Assembly: GCA_036377595.1 (NCBI GenBank)
Contig: DASUYB010000124.1
Span: 1 to 64,000, forward strand
Direction of reading: 5' to 3'
DNA length: 64,000 bases
Origin: Longimicrobium sp.
GTDB taxonomy: Bacteria > Gemmatimonadota > Gemmatimonadetes > Longimicrobiales > Longimicrobiaceae
Part shown: piece after piece, positions 16,284 to 27,154 of the stretch
Position numbering within the stretch: the first letter of the stretch is position 1
Layout of the letters: every line of letters begins with the position of its first letter
The notes under the pieces: model-generated
Database searches by the model: none
Told to the model about the DNA's origin: nothing
Seen by the model: the letters and a program-made list of their open reading frames with translations, nothing else
Made by a program: the position numbers and the translations under genes

Positions 16284-16808
16284 TCAACCTCGCCGCCGGC
16301 CCGCGCCCTCTTCGTCACGCTCGACGCGCTCCAGCGGCGGCGCCGCCGAAAGCAACTCCCGCGCCGTCATCCCGAGCACCGGGTGGACCCACTCCGGCGC
16401 GACTTCCGCGAGGGGATGGAGGACGAAGCCGCGGTGCGGGATGCCGGGATGCGGCAGCGTGAGCCGCGGATCGTCCCTCACCTCGTCTCCATAGGACAGC
16501 AGGTCGATGTCGATCACCCGCGGCGCGTTGCGGAAGGTGCGCTCGCGCCCCATCTCCCGCTCCACGCCGAGGATGCGGTCCAGCAGCTCCTCCGGCGCCA
16601 GCGCGGTGACGCCGCGCACCACCAGGTTGAGGAAGTCGGGCTGGTCGCGGTGGCCCACCGGCTCGGTGCGGTAGACCGACGACGCGCGCACCTCGCCGAC
16701 GAACGCGCCGAGCGCCTCGACCGCGCGCGCCAGCTGCCCGCGCGGGTCGCCGAGGTTGGCGCCCAGGCCGAGCAGCACCTCGACGGGCGGATGTTTGCCG
16801 TTCGGCAT
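16284..16808 (-). CDS. folK: 2-amino-4-hydroxy-6-hydroxymethyldihydropteridine diphosphokinase
   Basis: FolK transfers pyrophosphate from ATP to the pterin in folate synthesis. The 174-residue protein shows LLGLGANLGDPRGQL, SSVYRTEPVGHRDQPDFLNLV, EREMGRERTFRNAPRVIDIDLL and LPHPGIPHRGFVLHPLAEVAP, which are the pterin and ATP loops of the family. A short charged tail (VERDEEGAGRRRG) follows. The ATG at 16808 matches the usual length; longer in-frame extensions run into the lipoprotein's terminator. folP and folB are not in the window. Confidence 0.95.
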   Translation of the reverse strand: MPNGKHPPVEVLLGLGANLGDPRGQLARAVEALGAFVGEVRASSVYRTEPVGHRDQPDFLNLVVRGVTALAPEELLDRILGVEREMGRERTFRNAPRVIDIDLLSYGDEVRDDPRLTLPHPGIPHRGFVLHPLAEVAPEWVHPVLGMTARELLSAAPPLERVERDEEGAGRRRG

Positions 16809-16891
16809 CGGTCGCTGGAAACCGTTTCGTGAGCGCGAGATCTCCGTGACGGGGGAAATCTCGCCGGGGCGGGGGGATGGGGGAAGGCGCG

Positions 16892-16918
16892 GCCGGGCGC
16901 GGCGAGGCCGCGCCCGGC
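16892..16918 (-). terminator. GC-rich hairpin after lipoprotein gene
   Basis: GCCGGGCGCGGC and GCCGCGCCCGGC form a perfect 12-bp stem with a 3-base loop, ten bases past the stop of the minus-strand lipoprotein gene and upstream of folK. No T run follows. Confidence 0.5.
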
Positions 16919-16927
16919 ATCCCGGGA

Positions 16928-17155
16928 TCAGTGCGCCTGCAGGATCACGGACTGCTCCTGCGGGACGTTGATGGCCTGGTCGGTCAGGAAGGGCGGGACG
17001 TACGACCGTCCGCCTCCGCCGCAGTACACGCACGCGGGCACCACCTGGTTGGCGGAGAGCTGCCCGCCCGGCGCGAAGGTGGGGCTGGAGCACGCGGCGG
17101 CGGCCGCTGCTGCCGCGACGATGGCGAAGGTGCGGGAGATGGCAATACGGCGCAT
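16928..17155 (-). CDS. small putative lipoprotein
   Basis: This 75-residue protein starts MRRIAISRTFAIVAAAAAAAAC, a short signal peptide with a lipobox-like AAAC, so the Cys at 22 is probably lipidated. The mature part contains CVYCGGGG (a CxxC) and ends in a plain polar stretch. It matches no family I know. GGAGGT six bases upstream fixes the ATG at 17155. It may be transcribed from far upstream through the leader described at 17330-17440. Confidence 0.65.
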   Translation of the reverse strand: MRRIAISRTFAIVAAAAAAAACSSPTFAPGGQLSANQVVPACVYCGGGGRSYVPPFLTDQAINVPQEQSVILQAH

Positions 17156-17329
17156 GACGGACCTCCGGTGGCGTTCGAGTTCGCGGTCGTCCTCGGGCCC
17201 TTGCTCCCGCTCGCCACCGGCGCCCGTGCTCCGCGCGCTGGCCTGCGCGCGGCGGTCCCGGCGTCGGGACCCGCGGGCGCCCCTCGAGGTCTCGTGGACC
17301 ACGGCTGGGGGCCTTCCCTCAACGAAAAT

Positions 17330-17355
17330 CGGCTCCGGTGCGTGGGCACCGGAGC
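17330..17355 (-). terminator. hairpin with T run in lipoprotein leader
   Basis: CGGCTCCGGTGC and GCACCGGAGCCG form a 12-bp stem; on the minus strand it is followed by ATTTTCG. This is a good intrinsic terminator placed between an AT-rich stretch (17410-17440) and the lipoprotein start at 17155. It could act as an attenuator or end an unrecognised small transcript. Confidence 0.55.
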
Positions 17356-17601
17356 CGTCGTCGGCAGTAGAGGAAGAACGCAACGCGCGTGCCATCTCCA
17401 TCACCAGCTATCTCTTTAATTTGCAAGTCGATGTGCAGTTGTTCGGAAACGGGCGAACTGCTCCGTGCCCGATGCGCCGCCGCCGGTGCGGCGACCTCCC
17501 ACGCGCCGCCGGGGGCGCGCGCATTGCGGAGGCGGGGCGGCTTCGCCAGCTTCGCGCGTCTCCCGAACCTGACGCCACTCACGTCCTGACGCAGGGTCCG
17601 C
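17356..17601. other. divergent regulatory spacer
   Basis: This spacer between the lipoprotein (-) and cation efflux (+) genes contains a locally AT-rich patch, CTATCTCTTTAATTTGC around 17408-17424, the likely promoter area. A short minus-strand frame starting with ATG at 17404 reads MMEMARALRSSST and runs through the terminator at 17330; I do not call it a gene. Confidence 0.35.
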
Positions 17602-18606
17602 TTGAGCGACCAGCCCCAGCTCACCCGCTTCGCCTGGCTGTCGATCGCCGCCGCGGTGGTGACCATCGCGCTGAAGTTCGGCGCGTTCGTGGTTACCGGC
17701 TCGGTGGGGCTGCTGTCGGACGCGCTGGAGAGCCTGGTGAACCTGGCCGCGGCCGTCATGGCGCTGGCGATGCTGACCCTGGCCGCGCGCCCGCCCGACG
17801 AGGAGCACGCCTACGGGCACGGCAAGGCGGAGTACTTCGCCAGCAGCTTCGAGGGCGCGCTGATCATGGTGGCCGCGGCCAGCATCGCCTACTCGTCGGC
17901 GGTGCGGCTGATGCACCCGCAGCCGGTGCGCGAGCCGGCCGTCGGCGTGGCCGTGGCGCTCCTCGCGCTGGTGGTGAACCTGGTGGTGGCGATGATGCTG
18001 CTGCGCGCGGGGCGGAGATACCGCTCCATCGCGCTGGAGGCCGACGCGCACCACCTGCTGGCCGACGTGTGGACCACGGTGGCGGTGGTGATCGGCGTGG
18101 CCGCCGTGGCGGTGACGGGGTGGAACTGGCTGGACCCGGTGATGGCCATCGTGGTGGCGCTCAACATCGTGCGCATCGGGATCGGGCTGATGCGGCGCTC
18201 GGCGCTGGGGCTGCTCGACACCGCCATCCCCGGGCGCGACCGCGCGATCGTGCTGGAGATCCTGGAGCGCTTCGCCGCCGAGGGCGTGCAGTACCACGCG
18301 CTGCGCACGCGCCAGGCGGGGATGCGGCGCTTCGTCTCGGTGCACGTGCTGGTGCCCGGCGCGTGGACGGTGCAGCGCGGCCACGAGCTGCTGGAGCGGA
18401 TCGAGGAGGAGATCCGCGCCGCCATCCCCCAATCGACCGTGTTCACCCACCTGGAGCCGATCGAGGACCCCGTCTCGTTCGAGGACCAGCAGATCGAGCG
18501 GCGGCGGGCGGAGGGTGGGGGGATCGGGCCGTCCGCGCCGGGATTGCCGGGCTCGCCGGGGCCGCTGGGCTCGCCAAGTCCGCCGCCGGGTCCGCCGGGC
18601 GAATGA
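17602..18606 (+). CDS. cation diffusion facilitator (CDF) family transporter
   Basis: This 334-residue membrane protein exports divalent metal (Zn, Fe, Co or similar) in exchange for protons. It has six predicted helices and the CDF metal sites: [10 protein letters not shown] in helix 2 and [11 protein letters not shown] in helix 5. [13 protein letters not shown] lies between helices 2 and 3. The cytoplasmic C-terminal dimerisation domain spans about residues 212-298. The tail beyond about 300 is Pro/Gly-rich, low in complexity and unlike the family; its last residues and stop fall within the inverted-repeat element at 18597. The start is a TTG at 17602. It stands alone. Confidence 0.9.
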   Translation: MSDQPQLTRFAWLSIAAAVVTIALKFGAFVVTGSVGLLSDALESLVNLAAAVMALAMLTLAARPPDEEHAYGHGKAEYFASSFEGALIMVAAASIAYSSAVRLMHPQPVREPAVGVAVALLALVVNLVVAMMLLRAGRRYRSIALEADAHHLLADVWTTVAVVIGVAAVAVTGWNWLDPVMAIVVALNIVRIGIGLMRRSALGLLDTAIPGRDRAIVLEILERFAAEGVQYHALRTRQAGMRRFVSVHVLVPGAWTVQRGHELLERIEEEIRAAIPQSTVFTHLEPIEDPVSFEDQQIERRRAEGGGIGPSAPGLPGSPGPLGSPSPPPGPPGE

Positions 18607-18828
18607 ATTCGCGGCAACAACTGCACGAAGTCCCTGCGGGACTGCTGGGGACGCATCCGGGCGAATACTCAGGATTATCGCGGCCGCGGCACGGAGGCTC
18701 CCCAAGGGAGGGCGCCCTGCAACTGGCGGCTCACTTTCGACCACGCATGCGCCGGCAATACGAGAAGATGCATCGGCCGCAGTCGCGCAGCGACTTTGTG
18801 CTCTTGTTGCAGTGAATTCATTCGCCGG
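18597..18828. mobile_element. ~230-bp inverted-repeat (MITE-like) element
   Basis: The left end reads GCGAATGAATTCGCGGCAAC and the right end reads GTTGCAGTGAATTCATTCGC. The similarity continues inward through GCACGAAGTCCCTGCGGGAC versus the complement of GTCGCGCAGCGACTTTGTGC. The interior has no reading frame. A short element with long inverted ends and no transposase fits a MITE. Its left end supplies the GAATGA that closes the cation efflux gene. Confidence 0.65.
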
Positions 18829-19053
18829 TCCCCTCTGGCCCGACGCGATCTCCGATCGCTCCCACCCATCTCCCTCATCCGTGAGAGATCGTTTCCCCGC
18901 GTGTGGGGAGAGGCGGGGTAGGGAGGTGCCCCACAACGGTTTCAGGCGGGCGCGGACTGACCGGCATCATCCCCGGGCGTAGCTTTCCTCCTCGACGTCA
19001 CCCGGAACGGTGTGCCCGGGCGCGAAGGCGACGCGAAGAAAGGAGGCGCGGCG
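18829..19053. other. intergenic, upstream of histidine kinase gene
   Basis: This 225-base stretch has no gene and contains GAGAGATCGTTTCCCCGCGTGTGGGGAGAGG-like short palindromes only. AGGAGG at 19041-19046 is the ribosome site of the next gene. Confidence 0.4.
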
Positions 19054-20178
19054 ATGAGCTGGCCGCAGAACGAGACGAAGCATCCCCGCCGCGCCGCGCG
19101 GCTCCGGCTGGGCCGGGTGCTGCTGCGGATGCCGGTGTTCTACAAGGTGCTGCTGGCCAACGCCGCCGTGGTGGTGCTGGTGGCCACCGCCAGCGCCGCG
19201 GCCGCGCACCGCCTGCTCAGCGGCGCGCCCCAGCTGGCGTCGGTCGCGCTCTTCCTGCTGATCGGCTCGGTGTGCGCCTCGCTCACGCTGCCTCTGTACG
19301 CCGCGGTGCTGCGCCTGGCGCTGGGCCCGCTCGACGCGCTGGAGCACGCGGCCGAGAAGGTGGCCGGCGGCCGCATGGACGCGCGCGCGCCGCTCCCCCG
19401 CATGGCCGATCCGCGGCTGGAGCGGGTGATCCGCGTGTTCAACCGCCTGCTCGACGGCCTGGCCGCCGACCGCCAGCGCCTGCGCGAGGTGGCCGCCCGC
19501 GCCTTCCGCGCGCAGGAGAGCGAGCGCGTCCGCATGGCGCACGAGCTCGAGGGCGAGACCGCGCAGACGCTCTCCGCGCTCCTGCTGCGGCTCCGCATCG
19601 CCCGCCGCGCCACGGACGCGGCGTCGCGCGACAAGCTGCTGGATGCGCTGCGCGACGACATCGTGGGCCTCACCGACCGCATCCGCGACTTCGCGGGGAT
19701 GCTGCACTCGCCCACGCTGGCCGAGGTCGGCCTCCTCGCCGCGCTGGAGGGGTACTGCCGCCGTCTCTCCGCGCACTCGGGGGTGGAGATCACCGTGCAC
19801 GGCGGCGACGCCGACGGGCTGCTGGCGGCCGACGGCGAGCTGGCGCTGTACCGCGTCGTGCAGGAGGCGCTCTCCAACGTCCTCCGCCACGCCGGCGCCG
19901 CGAAGGCCAAGGTGGAGGTGGCGGCGGAGAAGGGAGTCGTGGTGGCCACCGTCCGCGACGACGGCCGCGGCTTCGAGGTGGAGGCGACGGAGGCGCGCGA
20001 GCCCTGCTTGGGCTTCTTCGGGATGCGCGAGCGCGCGATGTACGTGGGCGGCACGGTGGAGTTCGACAGCGCGCCCGGCGTGGGGACGCGGGTGACAGTC
20101 CGCATCCCCGCCGCGGGAGACGCGGCGCCGCTCGCCGCCCGCCCCGCGCTGGCGACCATGCCGGCCACCGCGGCGTGA
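19054..20178 (+). CDS. NarX-type sensor histidine kinase lacking the phospho-acceptor His
   Basis: The 374-residue membrane protein has two N-terminal helices (about 30-50 and 62-88), a HAMP-like linker, a HisKA_3-like dimer helix (about 150-215) and a HATPase_c domain. The ATPase has VVQEALSNVLRHA with Asn275, DDGRGF, and GFFGMRERA, so ATP binding looks intact. The dimer helix reads ERVRMAHELEGETAQ where the family has ERxRIARELHDxxxQ; the catalytic His is Glu166 and the next Asp is Gly167. A His at 163 is out of register. Autophosphorylation by the standard route is doubtful. AGGAGG precedes the ATG at 19054. No response regulator gene is adjacent. Confidence 0.85.
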   Translation: MSWPQNETKHPRRAARLRLGRVLLRMPVFYKVLLANAAVVVLVATASAAAAHRLLSGAPQLASVALFLLIGSVCASLTLPLYAAVLRLALGPLDALEHAAEKVAGGRMDARAPLPRMADPRLERVIRVFNRLLDGLAADRQRLREVAARAFRAQESERVRMAHELEGETAQTLSALLLRLRIARRATDAASRDKLLDALRDDIVGLTDRIRDFAGMLHSPTLAEVGLLAALEGYCRRLSAHSGVEITVHGGDADGLLAADGELALYRVVQEALSNVLRHAGAAKAKVEVAAEKGVVVATVRDDGRGFEVEATEAREPCLGFFGMRERAMYVGGTVEFDSAPGVGTRVTVRIPAAGDAAPLAARPALATMPATAA

Positions 20179-20222
20179 TCCCTGCTGTGCCGCACCGCGA
20201 CTGACGGCAGGGAGGGGCACGG

Positions 20223-20678
20223 GTGTATTCGCTGGTGCGGAGGTTCATCAAGACCGGCCTGGGGTTCGGCGCCGCCGGGCTGGTGATGGGGGTGTGGATG
20301 CTGGCGGAGCGCGAGGTCGGCGGCCGCTGGCCCAGCCCGTACCTGGTGTCGGCCCACGCGCACGCGGTGCTCGTGGGCTTCGTCATGTTCCTGATCCTGG
20401 GCGTGGCGCTCTGGCTCTTCCCCCGCCCGGAGAAGGACGACGCGCGCTACCGCCCGCAACGCATCGAGGCGGCGTACTGGCTCCTCGCCGTCTCCACCGC
20501 CGTGCGGCTGGTGACCGAGGCGGCGCGCGCGTGGGTGCACGCGCCCTGGCTGGGATGGATCGTGCTGGCCGGCGGCGTGGGCCAGGCCGCGGGGCTCGTC
20601 CTCTACTTCTGGACCATGTGGGGACGCATCCGCCCCGTCGGCAGCCACCTCCGCGAGGCCAGGGGGGAGCGGTTCTGA
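20223..20678 (+). CDS. membrane protein resembling a heme-copper oxidase subunit I fragment
   Basis: This 151-residue protein has four hydrophobic segments. SAHAHAVLVGFVMFLILGVALWLFPRP resembles the first core helices of cbb3-type oxidase subunit I or NnrS-like proteins, where such His residues bind heme. Only this portion is present, so it cannot be a full oxidase; it may be a small heme or NO-related membrane protein. The start is the GTG at 20223, with GGGAGG seven bases upstream. It lies 44 bases after the kinase-like gene and is probably co-transcribed with it. Confidence 0.7.
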   Translation: MYSLVRRFIKTGLGFGAAGLVMGVWMLAEREVGGRWPSPYLVSAHAHAVLVGFVMFLILGVALWLFPRPEKDDARYRPQRIEAAYWLLAVSTAVRLVTEAARAWVHAPWLGWIVLAGGVGQAAGLVLYFWTMWGRIRPVGSHLREARGERF

Positions 20679-20820
20679 TCGGTGTCTACGTAGATAGCGG
20701 GTTCGGGACCGGACAGGTGGGATCGGCGGTTGCGCGGGGGGGATCGGCTCGTCTCCGCGACCTTCATCTCATGCGAAATCCGTGAATCCGGTTGATGCAC
20801 CCGGACCGGTCCGCGCCGAC

Positions 20821-20888
20821 GTCATCCTGAGGCCGGACAGACCGTAATCAGCGTCTGTGCAAGCGTTTGCAGGCCGAAGGATCTATAA
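20821..20888 (+). repeat. single GTCATCCTGAGG element
   Basis: It starts GTCATCCTGAGGCC and ends GGCCGAAGGATCTA, the same ends as each half of the inverted pair at 13538-13725. It sits in the 273-base gap between two membrane-protein genes. No coding content. Confidence 0.6.
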
Positions 20889-20951
20889 CTGCGGCAGCAC
20901 GAGATCCGGTCGGACACACCCACACTTCACCCGGAGTCGATATCAGGGGCG

Positions 20952-21449
20952 ATGCGGAATCTTTATCTCCTCAACGTGACGATCCACGTGCTGGCGGCGA
21001 TGCTGTGGCTCGGGGGGATGTTCTTCCTGGCCGTGGTCGGCGCGCCGGTGCTCCGCTCGATCGACCCGCCGGAGCTGCGCGCGCGGCTGTTCGGGCGCAT
21101 CGGGCGGCAGTTCCGCGCGGTGGGATGGATCGCCATCGCGATGCTGGTGGCCACGGGGATCGGCAACCTGGCGTTCGCGGGCGCCCTGCGCGGCGACGCG
21201 ATCCTGCACGCGGAGATGTGGAGCACGCCGTACGGCCACGCCCTCGCGTGGAAGCTCGCGTCCGTGCTGGCGATGGTCGGGGTGAGCGCGATGCACGATT
21301 TCTGGCTGGGGCCGCGGGCCGGCCGCCTGGCCGCGGGATCGCCCGACGCCCTGCGCGCGCGGAGATGGGCGTCGTGGCTGGCGCGGATCAACGCGCTGCT
21401 CGGCATCGCCATCGTGGCCGCGGCGGTGCGCCTGGCGCGCGGGGGGTGA
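20952..21449 (+). CDS. CopD/DUF4149-like four-helix membrane protein
   Basis: This 165-residue protein has four predicted helices: residues 5-30 (HVLAAMLWLGGMFFLAVVGAPVL), 53-75, 95-115 and 140-160. The first helix pattern, HxxxAxxWxGG, is that of the CopD/PCuAC-associated and DUF4149 families, which are linked to copper or heme handling in membranes. The function of this short form is unknown. A bidirectional terminator-like hairpin separates it from the convergent subtilase gene. Confidence 0.7.
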   Translation: MRNLYLLNVTIHVLAAMLWLGGMFFLAVVGAPVLRSIDPPELRARLFGRIGRQFRAVGWIAIAMLVATGIGNLAFAGALRGDAILHAEMWSTPYGHALAWKLASVLAMVGVSAMHDFWLGPRAGRLAAGSPDALRARRWASWLARINALLGIAIVAAAVRLARGG

Positions 21450-21462
21450 GGGAAGAATCAGG

Positions 21463-21548
21463 AAAAAAACAGGCCTCACGCAGAGCAGCAGAGGCAGCGG
21501 AGATGAGCTCTCTGCTGCCTCTGCTGCTCTGCGTGAGGCCAATCTTTT
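21463..21548. terminator. period-9 hairpin (copy 3), bidirectional terminator
   Basis: GGCCTCACGCAGAGCAGCAG pairs with CTGCTGCTCTGCGTGAGGCC, a nearly perfect stem of about 30 bp. GGAAAAAAAC lies to the left and AATCTTTTAC to the right. It sits between the stops of convergent genes at 21449 and 21566. A/T runs on both sides are exactly what a two-way intrinsic terminator needs. Confidence 0.8.
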
Positions 21549-21565
21549 ACCGAGCTACGCCGCGG

Positions 21566-23026
21566 CTACAGGCCGAGCGCGCTGGCCACGTCGATGCGGC
21601 CGTGGCCGTAGAACGGGTCGGTGCCCGGCTCGCCCAGGTCCAGCGCCGACGACACCAGGCGGTTCTTGATGTAGGCCGGGTTGGTGTTGCCGGTCTCGGC
21701 CATCAGCAGCGCCGCCAGCCCCGCCACGTGCGGCGACGCCTGGCTGGTGCCGATGAAGCCGCTCAGCCGGTTCCCCGCCGCGCAGGTGGTCAGGATGGGC
21801 ACGCCGGCCGGGGTGAGCCCCGCGATGCGGTTCTTGGGGCAGTACGACCACACCCACGACGCGATGTCGGTGCCCCACGGCCAGGCCGAGGCCGCGAACG
21901 CGTGCGCCGCGTCGGCGTTGCCGCCGGGGGCCGCCACGGTGATGGCCGAGCGGCCGAAGTTGCTGTAGTACGAGAAGTGGTCACCGTTCGCGGTGGCCGT
22001 CTCGGGCCCCACCGCCGACACGCAGATCACGTGCGGCGTGTTGCAGTAGGTGACCATCAGGTTGCCGTCGTGGTCCAGGTCCGCGGCGTCGTTCGACGCC
22101 GACACCACGATCAGCATGCCCTGGCGGTTGGCGTAGTTGAACACGCGGTTGATGATGGACACCAGCTGGCCGTTGCCCGCCTTGGCGAAGCCGCCGCCCA
22201 GGCTCATGTTGGCCACGTTGGCGCCGTGGTCGGCCGCCCACAGCACGCCGTTCAGGGTAGTGCCCACCGTGCCGCCGCCGGTGCGGCTCAGCACCTTCAC
22301 CCCGATGAGCGTGGTGCGCGAGGTCACGCCGGCCAGCGCGAAGGCCTTGCTGCTGACCTGCGTGGCCACGTTGGTGCCGTGCCCGTTGAAGTCGGTGACC
22401 GGGTTGCGCGTGGGGAAGTAGGTGGCCCGCAGCGCGTTGTCGGAGGCTACCAGCGAGGTGGAGCGCGACAGGTCGACCAGGCCGTTCAGGTCGTTGATGT
22501 CGTAGTCCAGCCCGCTGTCGAGGATGGCCACCGTGATCGAGGCCGAGCCCAGCTTGCCGGCGGCCCACGCGTTGTTGGCGTGGATCAGCCGCATGTTCCA
22601 CTGCCACGAGTAGCGCGCGGCCGTGGTGGGGTTCGTCTGGCTGTTGGCCACGTCGGCGGCGATCTCGCCGGCGTCGGCTTCGGCCGCGGCCTGCGGCTGG
22701 TCGATGGTGAACGCGGCGTCGGCCGCCACCTGCTGCACCGCGCCCAGCGCGCCGATCTGCGCCGCGCCGGCGGCGTCGATCCCCGACACGGTGGCCAGCC
22801 CCACCCCGGAGTGCGCGAAGACGACCGTGCCGCCCAGCGCCTGCACCTGCGAGGCGAACTCGGCGGGGACCTTGTTGCCCTTGAAGAGCACCAGGTACTG
22901 CCCGGCATCGGCCGCGGCGTCGAGCGACGGCGCGCGCGGCGCCAGGGGGGCGGTGGCGTCGTTGGAGCAGGCGCCCGCCGCCAGGACGACCGCGAGCACC
23001 GCCGAGAACATTCCGTACCGCTTCAT
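21566..23026 (-). CDS. S8 family serine peptidase (subtilase), lipoprotein-like
   Basis: This 486-residue secreted protease has a signal peptide ending LAAGACS (a lipobox-like Cys near 21). An I9-type pro-domain follows (about 43-120: QYLVLFKGNKVPAEFASQ), then the subtilisin domain. The catalytic triad is visible in AILDSGLDYDIND (Asp), DFNGHGTNVATQ (His) and FIGTSQASPHVAGLAALL (Ser). The pro-domain normally folds and then inhibits the enzyme until cleaved. GGAGGT precedes the ATG at 23026. The leader contains a probable c-di-GMP-I riboswitch, suggesting second-messenger control of secreted proteolysis. Confidence 0.92.
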   Translation of the reverse strand: MKRYGMFSAVLAVVLAAGACSNDATAPLAPRAPSLDAAADAGQYLVLFKGNKVPAEFASQVQALGGTVVFAHSGVGLATVSGIDAAGAAQIGALGAVQQVAADAAFTIDQPQAAAEADAGEIAADVANSQTNPTTAARYSWQWNMRLIHANNAWAAGKLGSASITVAILDSGLDYDINDLNGLVDLSRSTSLVASDNALRATYFPTRNPVTDFNGHGTNVATQVSSKAFALAGVTSRTTLIGVKVLSRTGGGTVGTTLNGVLWAADHGANVANMSLGGGFAKAGNGQLVSIINRVFNYANRQGMLIVVSASNDAADLDHDGNLMVTYCNTPHVICVSAVGPETATANGDHFSYYSNFGRSAITVAAPGGNADAAHAFAASAWPWGTDIASWVWSYCPKNRIAGLTPAGVPILTTCAAGNRLSGFIGTSQASPHVAGLAALLMAETGNTNPAYIKNRLVSSALDLGEPGTDPFYGHGRIDVASALGL

Positions 23027-23049
23027 CGGACCTCCATCACGATAGGTGG

Positions 23050-23160
23050 GGGTCGGCGCGCTTGCGCCGACGGGGGAACCCGTCTTCGGCGGCCGGACGG
23101 TCTCGGAGAGACTCCTGGCTTTGCGGACCGGCCTCACGGCCGGGGTGCCTTTGGTCGGTG
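23050..23160 (-). ncRNA. putative cyclic di-GMP-I (GEMM) riboswitch
   Basis: On the minus strand, upstream of the subtilase, GGCACCCC is followed by a GGCC-GTGA-GGCC hairpin, where GTGA is a GNRA loop. Then comes GGTCCGCAAAGCC, close to the near-invariant GGACGCAAAGCC of this class. A second arm with GAGTCTCTCCGAGAC and GGCCGCC follows. Next is a hairpin GTCGGCGC-AAGC-GCGCCGAC just before the ribosome site. The order of elements matches the aptamer plus expression platform; pairing of the closing stem is imperfect by eye. Secreted and surface proteins are common targets of this class. Confidence 0.5.
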
Positions 23161-23676
23161 GGTACTGGTCAGTGCGAACGGCGCCTGTGCCCCGGACTCC
23201 GGGGTGGGGGCGGCGCACGCTGGCTGCTCGGAAGTTGGCTGAACTGGAGAGACTATCGACCCGTCCGCGCTGCGTCGCGCGGGTAAGCACACATCATAAC
23301 AGCGAATTGGATGCCGGTCAATGCTTCCGTCGGCGCTAAGTGTTTGTCTCCCATTTAGTTGGGTGCCCAAAGAGATGCCACGGCGCCCCCGGTGCGGCGC
23401 CCGTCCTGCACGTGCCGTCCTGCCGCCCCGCGCCACGGATGTTGCGCGACCGCCACGCCGCCGGGCATGGCGCCGCGGGGGAGGCCCAAAGAACAGTGCG
23501 AGAGTGCGAAAGTGCGAAAGTGCGCTGGCCTGGTGTGCCGCCGCGTCTCGCGCATGCCGGACGCACTCTCGCACTCTCGCACTCTCGCACTCGGGCGTCC
23601 CGCTGTTCATCTTCGTCTTGCTCGACGCTCACCCCGGACGGTTGAATGATGGGGCTTTCTGCGGTAACTTTTCGGG
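23161..23676. other. long divergent spacer between subtilase and uvrA
   Basis: This spacer is about 516 bases long. It should include the subtilase promoter (an AT-richer patch lies at 23290-23310) and the uvrA promoter (AT-richer at 23640-23665). The middle is taken up by the hairpin at 23497-23594. No conserved reading frame was seen. No LexA-like box was evident by eye upstream of uvrA. Confidence 0.4.
23497..23594. repeat. AGTGCGA-unit hairpin
   Basis: The left arm is made of GTGCGAGAGTGCGAAAGTGC units. The right arm mirrors it as GCACTCTCGCACTCTCGCAC, around a ~50-base centre. It resembles the tracts at 1-58 and 3896-3943 in its GTGC core but has an 8-nt period. Confidence 0.7.
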
Positions 23677-26556
<2,880 letters not shown>

Positions 26557-26686
26557 GCTCCGTCATCGCGTGCGCTCGGCGGCCGTACGCTTTACGCATC
26601 AGCAGGTACCTGCGCGCGAGCGCGTTGACCCTGCCCGCCCGCATGGTTAGGCGCGCGGCCCGCACAAAACAGCGGTGCCGGAAATC

Positions 26687-26715
26687 TTGTCCTGTCTACA
26701 TGTGCGGTTTAGCTT
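26687..26715 (+). promoter_or_regulatory. possible promoter for EACC1-caspase operon
   Basis: TTGTCC (26687-26692) and TAGCTT (26710-26715) are 17 bases apart, and the latter ends 41 bases before the first ATG of the island. The -10 match is weak; placement at the start of the low-GC region supports it. Confidence 0.3.
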
Positions 26716-26756
26716 GCCGCTGGAAACCAGCTCATCCTCCGATCACGTGTGGCTCT

Positions 26757-27122
26757 ATGGCAGCGACGTTCAAACTTGCGCTCATTTCGGAGATGGGGCC
26801 CGACGTGGAGGGCGAACTTTCGCACGACCTGCAGATGGCGCTACGCGAAACAGGAGCATTTTCCGTTTCGATGGACGCGCCTGCAGATAACGATTCGCAA
26901 ACTAAAGGCGTTGAAGAACTCGGCCATCTTGTTATCTCATTTCTGAGCGGAGCAGGCGGGTTGGCTCTCATCCGTGTGATCCGCAGCTATATAGAACGTG
27001 ACCGAACCATCAAAATCAAGCTGCAGCGCAAGGATGGCGCAAAGTTGGAACTAAATGCCAACAACTTGGCCGGTTCCCAAGTCACCGCCACTCTGAGCAG
27101 CCTTGAACGATTTCTCGAGTAG
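26757..27122 (+). CDS. EACC1-like effector-associated small protein
   Basis: This 121-residue protein has no signal peptide. The N-terminal half is alpha/beta (FKLALISEM, SHDLQMALRETGAFSVSM). It is followed by KGVEELGHLVISFLSGAGGLALIRVIRSYI (about 50-79), a hydrophobic helix after an acidic turn, and then a small beta hairpin (TIKIKLQRKDGAKLELN). That order matches the effector-associated constant component 1 (EACC1) family, found next to caspase, trypsin and other effectors in bacterial conflict systems, where it is thought to be a shared adaptor. The identification is by pattern only. It is 32 bases upstream of the caspase gene and clearly co-transcribed. Confidence 0.65.
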   Translation: MAATFKLALISEMGPDVEGELSHDLQMALRETGAFSVSMDAPADNDSQTKGVEELGHLVISFLSGAGGLALIRVIRSYIERDRTIKIKLQRKDGAKLELNANNLAGSQVTATLSSLERFLE

Positions 27123-27154
27123 CCCTGGACAACTGAAAGCGACTCTTGCCAGCG

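Noticed and set aside
17156-17404. short minus-strand ORF MMEMARALRSSST as a leader peptide
   Set aside because: No runs of one amino acid linked to a pathway, no clear ribosome site, and it reads through a terminator hairpin.
18505-18606. collagen-like domain at the end of the cation efflux protein
   Set aside because: The Gly/Pro pattern is too short and irregular for a GxY triple-helix; treated as a low-complexity tail.
26557-26756. integron attC-like or phage att site at the island edge
   Set aside because: A GTTAGG word occurs near 26645, but no paired core or integrase is present.
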